A stretch of 64,000 bases of DNA from an uncultured Methanobrevibacter sp. GTDB taxonomy: Archaea; Methanobacteriota; Methanobacteria; Methanobacteriales; Methanobacteriaceae. The position numbers and the translations under genes were made by a program. The notes beneath the pieces were generated by a model that did not search any database, had not been told where the DNA came from, and saw only the letters and a program-made list of their open reading frames with translations. Location: positions 1 through 64,000 of the forward strand of contig NZ_CAMHFP010000004.1 of assembly GCF_946184425.1 (NCBI RefSeq), written 5' to 3'. This document shows, in pieces, positions 19,349 to 30,257 of this stretch (positions within the stretch are counted from its first letter, which is position 1; each line of letters begins with the position of its first letter).

Positions 19349-19894
19349 TTGACCGATGTTGACATAAAAATTGAAAACATTGTTGCTTCTGCAAGCATTG
19401 GTAAAGACATAGTTCTTACTGAAGTCTCTCAAGCTTTGGAAGGGGTTAATTTTAATCGTGAACAGTTTCCGGGATTAGTTTTTAAACTTAAAGATCCTAA
19501 AACAGCAGCATTAATTTTTAGCTCTGGTAAGCTTGTATGTACTGGGGCAAAATCTATAGATGATTCTAAATTAGCAATCAAGAAAACTGTAGATTTAATG
19601 AGGACTGTCGATACTGACATTCCAGAAGAATTTGAAATTAAAATTCAAAATATTGTGGCTTCTGCAAACTTAGAATCCACATTAAATTTAGAAGCAGTAG
19701 CTTTAGAACTTGAAGATACTGAATACGAACCAGAACAATTCCCTGGTTTAGTATATAGATTATCAGACCCTAAAGTGGTCTTATTATTATTCGGTTCCGG
19801 TAAAGTTGTATGTACTGGAGCTAAAACTAAAAGCGACGCTAAACTTGGTGTCGAAAGAGCTTACGATAGATTAAGTGAGCTAGATTTAATATAA
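19349..19894 (+). CDS. tbp: TATA-box-binding protein
   Basis: Two direct repeats: ENIVASASIGKDIVLTEVSQALEGVNFNREQFPGLVFKLKDPKTAALIFSSGKLVCTGAKS and its second copy. Confidence 0.97.
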   Translation: MTDVDIKIENIVASASIGKDIVLTEVSQALEGVNFNREQFPGLVFKLKDPKTAALIFSSGKLVCTGAKSIDDSKLAIKKTVDLMRTVDTDIPEEFEIKIQNIVASANLESTLNLEAVALELEDTEYEPEQFPGLVYRLSDPKVVLLLFGSGKVVCTGAKTKSDAKLGVERAYDRLSELDLI

Positions 19895-19906
19895 TTGGTG
19901 GTATTA

Positions 19907-21499
19907 TTGATTAAACTTGTAGTATTTGACTTAGATAACGTTATTATTGATGGTGAAGCGATAGATGAGATAGGAAAATTAGCAAATGTTGAAGAGGACA
20001 TAGCTGCTATTACTGAAAAAGCTATGCAAGGTGAAATAGACTTTGAAACTTCCATTAAAGACAGAGTTCAACTTCTTGAAGGAACTTCTATTGAAGAAAT
20101 TGAAAAACTTGCTGATGAACTTCCATTAATGCCTGGAGCTGAAGAAACCATCAATGCTTTAAAAGAAAAAGACGTAGATGTAGCTATCATTAGTGGTAGT
20201 TTTGATGTAGTGGCTGAAAAAATTAAAGATAAACTCGGAGTTGACACAGTTTACACTAATAGTTTCTCAGTCGAAGATGGTAAATTAACTGGCGAAGTGA
20301 CTGGTCCTTTAGTATCTGGATCCAAATTGGATGTATTAAAAGACCATGTTGAAAAAGCAGAAATTACATTAGATAATGTAGTTGCTGTTGGAGATGGCGC
20401 TAATGACATTTCCATGATTGAATCAGCAGGCTGCGGAATTGCATTTAATGCTAAAGATTCTGTAAAAGAAATTGCTGATATTGTTGTAGATGAAAAAGAC
20501 TTGACTAAAGTCTTAGATGAAATTCTTAATCAATTAACCACTGATGATGCTGAAACTGAAACTGTAGAAGAAGAAAAAGCTGATGATGAAGCTGCAGATG
20601 AAGAAAAATCTGAAAAAGCTGAAGATAAAAAAGCTGATAAAGGTCTTCCTGAATCCAATTTTGTTCTCGCTGACACTATGGAAGGTGTAAGAAAACAAAA
20701 AGATGAAAAAGAAGCTGAAATCTCCAAAGTTGCTGACGAAAGGGAAGAATTCAACAAAATAGCTAAAGAACAACGTAAAATTAGAGATGAATTAAACGCA
20801 TCTTTAAAAGAAAACTTAAACAAAGCTATTGAATTCAGAAACGAGCGTAATGAAATCAACAAAGCTGTTGAAGCTGCTAAAAAAGCTCGTAATGAAGCAA
20901 ACAGTAAAATTAAAAATCTCGAATGGTCTTCAGGTAAACGCGATAAAATCAAAATAGAAAATGAAATCAAAAAGATTGATAAAATCATTGAAACTCGTGT
21001 TTTAGACATTAAAAAAGAAAATCAGCTTGTTAAAAATGCTAATGATTTAAGAAAACAGTTAATGGAAATTCATGAAGATGAATCCGTTAAATCCGAAGCT
21101 CAAGAGCTCAAAAAAGTATCTGAAGAAGAACACGAAAAAGTTATTGAACTTTCCGAAAAAGCTCAAGAAGCTCACGAAGAAATGCTCACTTACTTCAGAA
21201 AAACTGATGACATTAGAACTGCAGCTGATGAAGCTCACAAAAAATTCATCGAAGCTCGTAAAAATGCTTCAGCTAAACATGAAGAATTCAAAGCTATCTT
21301 AAGTGATATTCATGTTATCAACAAAAAATTAGGTTCCAACAAACCTAAACGCAGAAAATCTGATAACAAAGGACACTCCGGTGCTAATAAAAACCGTGAA
21401 GAAAAAGAAAGAGCTGAAGAAATCTTTGAAAAATTCAAAAAAGGTGGAAAAGTATCTACCGAAGAGATTTTACTCTTGCAAAAATACAATATAGGTTAA
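19907..21499 (+). CDS. serB: Phosphoserine phosphatase (HAD) fused to an acidic linker and a long coiled-coil domain
   Basis: IKLVVFDLDNVIIDGEAIDEI; IISGSFDVVAEKIKDKLGVD; VAVGDGANDISMIESAG, then ~300 aa charged coiled coil ending KKGGKVSTEEILLLQKYNIG. Start likely TTG 19907 after GGTGGT. Confidence 0.85.
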   Translation: MIKLVVFDLDNVIIDGEAIDEIGKLANVEEDIAAITEKAMQGEIDFETSIKDRVQLLEGTSIEEIEKLADELPLMPGAEETINALKEKDVDVAIISGSFDVVAEKIKDKLGVDTVYTNSFSVEDGKLTGEVTGPLVSGSKLDVLKDHVEKAEITLDNVVAVGDGANDISMIESAGCGIAFNAKDSVKEIADIVVDEKDLTKVLDEILNQLTTDDAETETVEEEKADDEAADEEKSEKAEDKKADKGLPESNFVLADTMEGVRKQKDEKEAEISKVADEREEFNKIAKEQRKIRDELNASLKENLNKAIEFRNERNEINKAVEAAKKARNEANSKIKNLEWSSGKRDKIKIENEIKKIDKIIETRVLDIKKENQLVKNANDLRKQLMEIHEDESVKSEAQELKKVSEEEHEKVIELSEKAQEAHEEMLTYFRKTDDIRTAADEAHKKFIEARKNASAKHEEFKAILSDIHVINKKLGSNKPKRRKSDNKGHSGANKNREEKERAEEIFEKFKKGGKVSTEEILLLQKYNIG

Positions 21500-21512
21500 A
21501 TAATTTAACCTA
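21492..21512 (+). terminator. 10-bp hairpin overlapping the serB-fusion stop codon
   Basis: TAGGTTAAAT-A-ATTTAACCTA perfect; stop TAA 21497-21499 in 5' arm; followed by CTTTTTTACTTTTTTTT. Confidence 0.6.
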
Positions 21513-21541
21513 CTTTTTTACTTTTTTTTAAAGGTTTTAGC

Positions 21542-21703
21542 ATGTCTGAAGAAAAAATTGAAACTTGCTTTATCTGCGGTAAGAAATTTGATATGAACAA
21601 GGCGGATTTGGCATATTATAGAAATGGTCAGTTTCCAATTTGTGATTTTTGCGCTGATTTTTACCGTTTTTACAATGAAGATTTAACTTCTAAAAATGAA
21701 TAA
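21542..21703 (+). CDS. Small two-CxxC zinc-ribbon-like protein (53 aa), absent from the ORF track
   Basis: MSEEKIETCFICGKKFDMNKADLAYYRNGQFPICDFCADFYRFYNEDLTSKNE; preceded by AAAGGTTTTAGC. Confidence 0.65.
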   Translation: MSEEKIETCFICGKKFDMNKADLAYYRNGQFPICDFCADFYRFYNEDLTSKNE

Positions 21704-21859
21704 TTATTTTTTTCTATTTTTACTAACAACATTCTGTTTCTAACTGTTTTTGTAATGCTATTTTTTTGCAGGTAACTGTTCCTAACTTCAAATAGTAATA
21801 TTTTTATATTAAAAATTTCATTAAAATAATTTATAAAAAATTGAGGTAGGAAGTATATA

Positions 21860-24016
21860 ATGCACGAAGTAATTATTTGCGAAAAACCAAATTCTGCAGA
21901 GAAAATTGCTAAAGCGCTATCACCAAGTGCTAAAAAGAAAGTTTATAATAAAAAAGTTAAGTATTGGGAACTTAAAAAGGATTCAAAGGATATTACTGTT
22001 GTTTCCGCTGTAGGTCATCTTTACTCTTTGACTCCTAACAATCCTAAGGATAAAGTCTATTTTGATCTTCATTGGGCACCTGCCTATGAGGTCAACAAGA
22101 AAGGAAGTGGCTTTACAAAAGATTATGTTTGGGCTATTAAAAAGCTGGGAAAAAATGCAGATTCATATGTTCATGCATGCGATTATGATACTGAAGGAAC
22201 TTTGATTGGATATAATGCTTTAAAATATGCTTGCGGACAAAATAATTTAAGTAAAATTTCCCGTATGAAGTTTTCAACATTAACAAAAAAGGATCTGCTT
22301 GAAGCATATGACAATAGAATTGAATTGGATATGAATCAGGTCGATACTGGTATTGCAAGACATGTACTGGATTATTATTTTGGAGTAAATATCTCCAAGG
22401 CATTAATGAAATCTGTAAGCAATGCCAAACACAGATTTTTAAAGTTATCTGCAGGTCGTGTTCAAACTCCTACTTTATCTATTTTGGTTGAACGTGAAAA
22501 GGAAATTAAAGAATTTGTTCCTGAACCGTACTGGTTGATTAGAGCTATTTTGGATGGAAATATTGAAGTCAATCATGTTGACGGAAAAATATTCGACCGT
22601 GAAAGGGCTGAAGAGATTCTCTCAAAATGCCAGAATGCCGATGCTGTTGTGGATAAGATTAAGCTTTCAAATTCCACTACCAAACCGCCGGTTCCATTCA
22701 ATTTGGGAGGTCTTCAAACTGAGGCTTATAATGTATTTGGATTTTCACCTAAAAAAACTCAGGTCATTGCTCAAAATCTTTATACTGCAGGTTATACTTC
22801 CTATCCACGTACTTCCTCTCAAAAATTACCTGAAAGCCTTGATTATAAGTCCATTTTCAATCAGCTAAAGAATAATCCTGAATTTGGAAAGCATATTGCC
22901 AAGTTGCCTTCAAAATTGAAACCTAATGAAGGTAAAAAAGAAGATGCAGCTCACCCTGCAATTCATCCTACCGGAATATTGCCTTCAGGACTGTCCAAAG
23001 ATGATTTTAAAATTTATAATCTTATTGTATACAGATTTATTTCTGTTTTCTTTGAAGCTGCCAAATTTGAATCAATGAACACCACTGTTGATATTGAAGG
23101 TGAAAAGTTCAAATTCGGACGCAGAAGAGTTATCCATAAAGGATGGATGGAACATTATCCCTACAGAAAAATTGATGATGATGAGTTTCCAGACATCGCT
23201 GAAGGGGATTTGATTAAGGTTTTAGAAATCATTTCCGATGAAAAGGAAACCAAACCTCCTGCAAGATATAATCAGGCTTCTTTAATTAGGGAACTCGAAA
23301 AAAGGGAACTTGGAACAAAAGCAACCCGTGCTGATATCATTGATAAGTTGTATGATAGAAAATACATAACTGGGGATAAGCAGATTGAAGTAAATCAGCT
23401 TGGAGAAAACATGATTGATACTTTAAGTACATATTGTAATAATTTAACTTCCGAAGAGCTTACCCGTGATTTTGAAAATAAACTTGAGGGCATTGATAAA
23501 AATACTTCCACAAGACAAGATGTAATTAAGCAGGGTGAAAAGGAAGTTAATGTTATTCTTGGCGATATCAATAAGAATTCCAAGGAGATAGGTTCTAAAC
23601 TTTATGAATCCTATCAGGAAAGTAATGTTGTAGGGACATGTCCTGCCTGTGGAGGAAACCTTGTTAAAAGATATTCTCCTAAAACCAAAAGTTCATTTGT
23701 CGGTTGTTCCAATTATCCGGATTGCACTACAATCTATTCTATTCCTAAAGGAACAAATTTCCTGAAGAAAAAATGTGAAAAATGTGGGCTTCCGATAATA
23801 TCTTTCGGCAAACCTCGTCAACGTGCTTGCCTTGACCCTAACTGTGGAAAGGACAAGACCAAGCCTCATGATCCTAAGGTTGTTGGAAAATGTCCGGACT
23901 GTGGTAAGGATTTATTGAAACGTTCAGGACGTTATGGTGAATTTATTGGTTGCAGTGGATTTCCGAAATGCAGATTCACATGTTCGGTAGATGAACTCGA
24001 AAGTAAATTAAAATAA
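21860..24016 (+). CDS. topA: DNA topoisomerase I
   Basis: Toprim region, active-site [16 protein letters not shown]-terminal zinc fingers ([56 protein letters not shown]). Confidence 0.96.
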   Translation: MHEVIICEKPNSAEKIAKALSPSAKKKVYNKKVKYWELKKDSKDITVVSAVGHLYSLTPNNPKDKVYFDLHWAPAYEVNKKGSGFTKDYVWAIKKLGKNADSYVHACDYDTEGTLIGYNALKYACGQNNLSKISRMKFSTLTKKDLLEAYDNRIELDMNQVDTGIARHVLDYYFGVNISKALMKSVSNAKHRFLKLSAGRVQTPTLSILVEREKEIKEFVPEPYWLIRAILDGNIEVNHVDGKIFDRERAEEILSKCQNADAVVDKIKLSNSTTKPPVPFNLGGLQTEAYNVFGFSPKKTQVIAQNLYTAGYTSYPRTSSQKLPESLDYKSIFNQLKNNPEFGKHIAKLPSKLKPNEGKKEDAAHPAIHPTGILPSGLSKDDFKIYNLIVYRFISVFFEAAKFESMNTTVDIEGEKFKFGRRRVIHKGWMEHYPYRKIDDDEFPDIAEGDLIKVLEIISDEKETKPPARYNQASLIRELEKRELGTKATRADIIDKLYDRKYITGDKQIEVNQLGENMIDTLSTYCNNLTSEELTRDFENKLEGIDKNTSTRQDVIKQGEKEVNVILGDINKNSKEIGSKLYESYQESNVVGTCPACGGNLVKRYSPKTKSSFVGCSNYPDCTTIYSIPKGTNFLKKKCEKCGLPIISFGKPRQRACLDPNCGKDKTKPHDPKVVGKCPDCGKDLLKRSGRYGEFIGCSGFPKCRFTCSVDELESKLK

Positions 24017-24025
24017 AATTTACTT
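24001..24025 (+). terminator. 9-bp hairpin with the topA stop codon in its loop
   Basis: AAGTAAATT-AAAATAA-AATTTACTT; stop TAA 24014-24016 in loop; followed by TTTCTTATTTTTTCTTT. Confidence 0.55.
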
Positions 24026-24213
24026 TTTCTTATTTTTTCTTTAATGCATAATATTTAATAATAGTAAATTAAATATATATTATTCAATAAAAATATTTTT
24101 TCACATATTGTATTAATATTTTTATTTATTTCTCAATAATTTTAATTAAATTTATTTGAAATTCTAAAAATTTATAGAATTTTATTCGAATGAAATGAAT
24201 AGAGGATTTTTAT

Positions 24214-26916
24214 ATGAACAAACAAACTATATTAACAGTAGGTAAATCAATAGTTATTATTTTGATTTTATTAGCTGTTGTTTTTGCATTAAAAGCTCCT
24301 GCTGCTGATTTGCCGGGTTTATCTGATAATCTCAAAGCGGAATATACAGATGCATCTGGTCTTCCTTATTTCAGTGAAATGGATTCATATTATAACTTAA
24401 GGTTGACAGAGAACTTTGCAGATCATGGTCATGTAGGAGATGAACTAAAAGATGGTAGTCCATGGGATATGCATAGGTATGCACCTTATGGAAATCAGGT
24501 TAATTATGAACTGGGTATCGTATATGTTACAAACTGGCTGCATGATGTGGTAAATTCTTTCTTTGGTGGAGATTATTCACTTAGGGAAGTTGCATTCTGG
24601 ACTGGAGCAATTATTTCAACATTTGCTGTAATTCCTGCATTCATATTTGCTAGAAGAATCTCAAACGATTGGGGAGCAATTGTTGCTACATTGATTATCG
24701 TTCTCGCTCCAAACTACTTTGCGCACACATTCCCAGGATTTTTCGATACAGATATGTTCTATTACATATTCTCACTGCTCTTTATATTCTTCTTTGTTGA
24801 ATGTATTAGAACAGACAAAATTATTTTAAAAGTAATTTATGCATTGATATCTATTTTATCAATAGGTTTATTCTCACAATCCTGGACAGGTTATATCTTT
24901 TACATTGGTTTAATGGGAATATTCTCAATCGTATATTTAATTGCATGTTACATCTTTAATGTTGGCGATGACCAAAGCGAGTATTCAAGTAAATTGTCAT
25001 GGTTTATTCACCATGATGCATTGCTGTCAATTGTGATTCTAGGTGTTATAGGATTTATAGGCCTTGCCGTATTTAGAGGATTTGACGGTGTATTAGGAAT
25101 ATTCGGAAGTTTAACTGGATTATTAAGTTTGCAATCTGCATCTAGGGTTGTAGGTGGTTTCCCTAACGTTCTTGTTTCCGTTGCAGAGATGCAAATTCCT
25201 TCAATGTTAGGTCCTGGAATGAATTCAATGTTCTTAGCTAATACCAACGGATTCATTAACGGTATTGGTGGAATTGCAGTGTTCTTCGCAGCATTATCCG
25301 TATTATACATATTAGTATCAAGGGCTTGGAAATTCAGAAAATCAGGAAAAGAAGTTAAAACTACTGGTAAACCTCAAAAAGGAAAAAGATTGTCTGCATC
25401 TAAAAAATTAGATGATGAACGTAAATTCAAACTTTCACTGACCGATTTGAAATTCGGAGGTCATGATGAAATTTTATCCGATAAAAGACTGACAGTGCTC
25501 TATGCTACATTGTTTTTAGTGTGGGTTGTAATTACTGCTGTTGCTGTAACCAGAGGTTCAAGGTTCATTACAACAATCGTATTGCCGTTCGGATTATTGA
25601 CAGGTTTATTTATAAGTTATATATCTGATTATATTAAGAACAGATTAAACAATGATAAATGGTTAGTTGTAATTTTATTATTCTGCGGATTCTTGGCTGC
25701 GGTTCCATTATCAACTATTAATCCTATTTATGGAATTGCATTATTTGCAGTGATTGCAGCTATTGGTTTAGTAACCATTTACGGTATTAAACCTGATGCA
25801 TCAGTAAAAGTTCCACTTAAAAAATATGCCGTTATTGCAGCAATCATTATTGCACTTGTCACTCCTACAGTCTGCGGAGCTTTCCAAACTTCTACTAATG
25901 TTGCTCCAGGTACTAGTGACCCAATGTGGAATGCAATGCAATGGATTAATGAAACTCAATCAAATGACACTGTTATCACATCCTGGTGGGACTACGGTTA
26001 CCTCTTCGAGATTGCTGCTGATAAGCAAGTAACCTTCGACGGAGGTTCTCAGACAGGAAGCCGTGCTTTTTGGCTGGGTAAAGCAATGACTACGGATAAT
26101 TTGGATCTGTCTGTGGGTATATTTAGAATGTTGGATACTACTGGTGAAAATGCAACTGCGATGCTGGTCAATATTACTGGAGATTCAGGTAAATCTGTTG
26201 ATATTTTACTTGATGTTCTACCAAAATCAGAGAGTGATGCTCAAAAAACTTTGGTTGACAAATATAAATTAACTTCAGCACAGGCCAGTGATCTTGTCAA
26301 GTTAACACATCCTGCAAATCCACGTCCTGTTACATTTGTAGCATCTTCAGATATGCTTGGAAAAGCTGGTTGGTGGACTTACTTCGGTAATTGGAACTTT
26401 AAAAACCAATCTTCTGAAAACTATCAGTATTTAGTACCTTACCATACAATTAAAGTAAACCCTGGTCAAACAGGCAACTTCAATTTGATGGATGAATACG
26501 GTATGAAAGTGGACATGATTATTGAAAGAGGAACAGGAAACAATACAACTAATGCTCATATCGAAACTTCACGCAGTGACAATGGTGAGAAAATCATGAT
26601 TAACGATACAGAATATAATCCATATAAGGCATCACATCTTATTGTGATTGAAAATAATCAAATCATGAAAAACGAATCAGTCAAAGGCGCTTCTGATGGA
26701 AACTTCACTATATTCTTAATCGGTAGCGACAATGAGTATACACCATTCGTTATGAGTAATGAGTTGACAAATTCCATGTTTACTAGACTATACCTGTTAG
26801 GTGGTGCAGGTCAAGATCAATTTACTCTTGTGCATGCAGAACCTGGTGTAATGCTGTTCAATGTAAACTTTGACGGCAGCAACTCAACCAGTACAAATAC
26901 AACATCTGGCAATTAG
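24214..26916 (+). CDS. aglB: Oligosaccharyltransferase AglB (STT3 family)
   Basis: Multi-TM N-terminus with MDSYYNLRLTENF, and the WWDYGYLFE catalytic motif (TSWWDYGYLFE). Confidence 0.93.
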   Translation: MNKQTILTVGKSIVIILILLAVVFALKAPAADLPGLSDNLKAEYTDASGLPYFSEMDSYYNLRLTENFADHGHVGDELKDGSPWDMHRYAPYGNQVNYELGIVYVTNWLHDVVNSFFGGDYSLREVAFWTGAIISTFAVIPAFIFARRISNDWGAIVATLIIVLAPNYFAHTFPGFFDTDMFYYIFSLLFIFFFVECIRTDKIILKVIYALISILSIGLFSQSWTGYIFYIGLMGIFSIVYLIACYIFNVGDDQSEYSSKLSWFIHHDALLSIVILGVIGFIGLAVFRGFDGVLGIFGSLTGLLSLQSASRVVGGFPNVLVSVAEMQIPSMLGPGMNSMFLANTNGFINGIGGIAVFFAALSVLYILVSRAWKFRKSGKEVKTTGKPQKGKRLSASKKLDDERKFKLSLTDLKFGGHDEILSDKRLTVLYATLFLVWVVITAVAVTRGSRFITTIVLPFGLLTGLFISYISDYIKNRLNNDKWLVVILLFCGFLAAVPLSTINPIYGIALFAVIAAIGLVTIYGIKPDASVKVPLKKYAVIAAIIIALVTPTVCGAFQTSTNVAPGTSDPMWNAMQWINETQSNDTVITSWWDYGYLFEIAADKQVTFDGGSQTGSRAFWLGKAMTTDNLDLSVGIFRMLDTTGENATAMLVNITGDSGKSVDILLDVLPKSESDAQKTLVDKYKLTSAQASDLVKLTHPANPRPVTFVASSDMLGKAGWWTYFGNWNFKNQSSENYQYLVPYHTIKVNPGQTGNFNLMDEYGMKVDMIIERGTGNNTTNAHIETSRSDNGEKIMINDTEYNPYKASHLIVIENNQIMKNESVKGASDGNFTIFLIGSDNEYTPFVMSNELTNSMFTRLYLLGGAGQDQFTLVHAEPGVMLFNVNFDGSNSTSTNTTSGN

Positions 26917-26935
26917 ATTAGGAGTTTCCTAATCT
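26915..26935 (+). terminator. 9-bp hairpin overlapping the aglB stop codon
   Basis: AGATTAGGA-GTT-TCCTAATCT perfect; stop TAG 26914-26916; followed by TTCTTTTTTTTATTTT. Confidence 0.6.
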
Positions 26936-26966
26936 TTCTTTTTTTTATTTTACTTATGGTGATTTT

Positions 26967-28061
26967 ATGGGAATAGAGGAGAAAATAAAAGATATAGAAG
27001 AAGAGATTCAAAAGACACCATATAATAAAGCTACTTCACACCATATCGGAAAACTTAAGGCTAAATTATCAAAGCTTAAGGAAGAATCTTTGCAAAGAAG
27101 CAGCGGCGGTTCTAAAGGTCAAGGTTTTCATGTTAAAAAAACCGGGGATGCTACTGTAGTTCTTGTGGGATTTCCTTCTGTAGGTAAATCTACTCTCTTA
27201 AATAATATTACAAACGCTGAAAGTAAAGTTGGAGCTTATCAATTCACAACTTTAGATATTGTTCCGGGCGTAATGGAACATAAAAATGCTAAAATTCAGG
27301 TTTTCGATATTCCGGGAATTATCACCGGTGCAAGTAGTGGTAAAGGAAGAGGTAAAGAAATTCTATCTGTTGCAAGAACTGCTGACTTGATATTGGTTGT
27401 GCTGGACACTTTAAATCCACAGCATATTGATGTAATTTTAAACGAGTTAAGAGCTATTGGAATAAGGCCGAATGAGCAACCTCCTGATGTTACTGTTAAA
27501 AGGAAAAAGCTTGGTGGTGTAAAAGTTTCATCAACTTGTCCGTTATCTCATTTGGATGAAAAAACAATAAGGTCCATACTTAATGAATATGGATATATCA
27601 ATGCTGATGTACTCTTTAGAGATGATGTGACAATGGACCAGTTCATTGATGTTCTTGACAGGAACAAATCATACGTTCCAATGCTGGTTCTATTGAATAA
27701 AGTGGATTTGGTTGACGACGCTTATATTAAAGAGCTTAAGAAATATATTCCTGAGTTTATTCCAATTTCTGCGGATAAAAATACAAATATTGATGAGTTG
27801 AAAGATATAATATTTGATAATTTGGATTTGGTTAGAGTATATTTAAAACCTCAAGGAAGAAAAGCAGATATGGAAGATCCTCTGGTTATTAAAAAAGGTT
27901 CTACAGTAATTGATGCCTGTAGGAAATTACACAGGGAATTTGTTAAAAACTTTAGACATGCTAAAGTTTGGGGAACTTCTGTTAAGTTTCCGGGACAAAA
28001 AGTCGGTCCTGACCATGTACTTGAAGATGAAGATGTTTTAAGAATTATTTTAAAGAAATAA
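26967..28061 (+). CDS. DRG/OBG-family GTPase with TGS domain
   Basis: [50 protein letters not shown]-terminal TGS-like segment. Confidence 0.95.
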   Translation: MGIEEKIKDIEEEIQKTPYNKATSHHIGKLKAKLSKLKEESLQRSSGGSKGQGFHVKKTGDATVVLVGFPSVGKSTLLNNITNAESKVGAYQFTTLDIVPGVMEHKNAKIQVFDIPGIITGASSGKGRGKEILSVARTADLILVVLDTLNPQHIDVILNELRAIGIRPNEQPPDVTVKRKKLGGVKVSSTCPLSHLDEKTIRSILNEYGYINADVLFRDDVTMDQFIDVLDRNKSYVPMLVLLNKVDLVDDAYIKELKKYIPEFIPISADKNTNIDELKDIIFDNLDLVRVYLKPQGRKADMEDPLVIKKGSTVIDACRKLHREFVKNFRHAKVWGTSVKFPGQKVGPDHVLEDEDVLRIILKK

Positions 28062-28066
28062 TTCTT
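28040..28066 (+). terminator. 11-bp hairpin with the GTPase stop codon in its 3' arm
   Basis: AAGAATTATTT-TAAAG-AAATAATTCTT perfect; stop TAA 28059-28061; followed by CTTTTTTTATATTTTTT. Confidence 0.6.
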
Positions 28067-28089
28067 CTTTTTTTATATTTTTTGATATT

Positions 28090-28635
28090 ATGAACAATGC
28101 TATTTTTATTAGTGGCACTCCGTGTACCGGGAAAACCACAGTCAGTGAAGTTTTAGCTGATAGATTAGACTGTAAACTAATTAAAATCAATGATTTGGCT
28201 ATTGAAAACAATTTTGTTTTGGGAATTGATGAAGATAAAGGTTATAAGGTCATTGATATTGACAGTCTTAATGAAAAAGTTTTAGAAATTATTGATTCCA
28301 ATGATGGGATGATTATTTTTGAAGGACATCTGTCTCATTTATGTGATGGTGCGGATAAGGTTATCATTTTAAGAGTCAGGCCTGAAATATTGGAAAAACG
28401 TCTTGCAAAGCGCAAGTATTCCAAAGCTAAAATCCGTGAAAATCTTGAAGCTGAGGCAATGGGTGTGTGCAGTGCTGAAGCTTTTGATAAATATGGAGAT
28501 AATGTGTTTGAAATTGATGTAACTGATTTAAGTATAGACGATACTTCTGATTTGATCAATTGTGTTATTTCTGGTAATGGCGACTTTCATGTAGGAAGCG
28601 TCGACTTTATGGATTGGTTATTAAATAATTTCTGA
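28090..28635 (+). CDS. Adenylate kinase family protein (AK6/Fap7-like)
   Basis: FISGTPCTGKTTVSEVLADRL; VIILRVRPEILEKRLAKRKYSKAKIRENLEAE. Confidence 0.85.
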   Translation: MNNAIFISGTPCTGKTTVSEVLADRLDCKLIKINDLAIENNFVLGIDEDKGYKVIDIDSLNEKVLEIIDSNDGMIIFEGHLSHLCDGADKVIILRVRPEILEKRLAKRKYSKAKIRENLEAEAMGVCSAEAFDKYGDNVFEIDVTDLSIDDTSDLINCVISGNGDFHVGSVDFMDWLLNNF

Positions 28636-28761
28636 TGATGAAATAATTTTCATATTTTCTTATTTTTTTTAAATTTATAATATGAACTGGTTTTTTTTTA
28701 ATTGTGTGTAATCACTTAATTAAAATTAGTATAATTACTTAAATAAATAATTTTGGTAGAT

Positions 28762-30045
28762 ATGATGAAGAAATATATTCCACGATACGTAGATGAAGAA
28801 TTAAAGGATATTTTGGAGTGTATGGGTGCTGTTTTAATTGTAGGTCCAAAATGGTGTGGAAAAACAACCAACTGCTTCTCAATTTGCTAAATCAATAATT
28901 GAATTGCAACATCCAAATTAGGTAATGCATATATTGATTTGGCTGAAAATGATCCTTTATTATTATTGGAGGGAGAAAAACCCTTATTAATAGATGAATG
29001 GCAGATGGTTCCAAAATTATGGGATGCTGTAAGGTATTCAGTAGATAAAAATGAAGGTTATGGACTTTATATATTAGACTGGTTCTACTGTTGTTGATAA
29101 CTCTAAAATAATGCACAGTGGAGTTGGAAGGATTCATAGATTAATTATGAGGCCTATGAGCTTGTATGAAAGTGGTGATTCTAACGGTAAAATTTCATTG
29201 ATGGATATATTTAATGATAAAAATGTTAAAATTAATGGAATAAATTCAAATTTATCATTAAAAGATTTAATTTTTTTAGCTGCTCGTGGAGGTTGGCCTG
29301 AAACTTTAAATATTCCGGATAAAGAGAAACAATAAAAAGTTGTTTCTTCTTATTTCACTAACATTTGTCATGATGTTGCATTTAGTATAGATAATGTAAA
29401 ACGAGATTCACAAATATTTGAAGCAATTCTTAGGTCATATTCTCGTAATATTTCCACATTGGTTAATAATTCTAAGATAATGTCAGATATCGAAGAGAAT
29501 TATGGCAGAATTTCTGAACCAACTTTTTACTCTTATATAAGTGTTTTAAAAAAATTATTTGTTATAGATAATATTCCGGCATGGGCTCCAAATATCCGAT
29601 CTAAACAAAAAATTAGAAAAACTGATAAAAAAGAATTTATAGATCCATCAATTGCAATTGCAGGACTTAATGTTACTCCAGACATGTTATTGTATGATTT
29701 GGAAACTTTTGGATTTATTTTCGAAACTTTATGTATACGTGATTTAAAGGTATATTCTGCACCCTTTGGCGGTAAAGTATTGTATTATAATGATGGTACT
29801 TTGGATGTTGATTGTGTTTTACAACTAGCTGACGGGCGATATGGCCTAATTGAATTCAGATTAGGGGATAAAAGGATTGAAGGTGCAAAACTTTATTAAA
29901 AATTGATAAATTAATCAAAGATAAAATTGCAAATGGCAATATTCACATTCCAGAACCAAGTTTTTTAGCAGTTATAACTGGCGATAATATTGTTCGGGTA
30001 AGAAAAGATGGAGTTATGGTAATTCCAATAGGCACATTAAGATAA
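28762..30045 (+). pseudogene. Degraded AAA ATPase with DUF4143-like C-terminus
   Basis: Pieces in shifting frames: MMKKYIPRYVDEELKDILECMGAVLIVGPKWCGKTT / TASQFAKSIIELQHPN / AYIDLAENDPLLLLEGEKPLLIDEWQMVPKLWDAVRYSVDKNEGYGLYIL / TGSTVVDNSKIMHSGVGRIHRLIMRPMSLYESGDS...DKEKQ-stop / ...LLKIDKLIKDKIANGNIHIPEPSFLAVITGDNIVRVRKDGVMVIPIGTLR. Confidence 0.88.
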
Positions 30046-30148
30046 TTATCAATTAAATATTTTTTATTTTTTCTTGTTTTTTGCAAAAAATTTCATTAAT
30101 TCACAACATTTATAAAGGGTAATAAACATATTTATTCTTAATATTCAT

Positions 30149-30165
30149 ATTAACCTAAGGTTAAT
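30149..30165. promoter_or_regulatory. 17-nt palindrome in the leader of the rnp4-yhbY-rps19e cluster
   Basis: ATTAACCT-A-AGGTTAAT perfect; ~40 nt downstream of a TATA-like TTTATAAA. Confidence 0.4.
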
Positions 30166-30257
30166 TTTTAACTATGGTTTTTGTTTTAATTTGCGCAAAT
30201 CATTTTAATTCAATTTTGAATATTATATCCTATTTTCATTATTATGAGGAGGATATT

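Noticed and set aside
20530-21009. Antisense ORF of 159 aa within the serB fusion
   Set aside because: Mirror of coiled-coil codon bias (Ser/Leu/Phe-rich), no start context; not a gene.
28892-29137. Minus-strand ORF within the ATPase pseudogene
   Set aside because: The plus strand carries legible homologous fragments of an AAA ATPase; the minus ORF is incidental.
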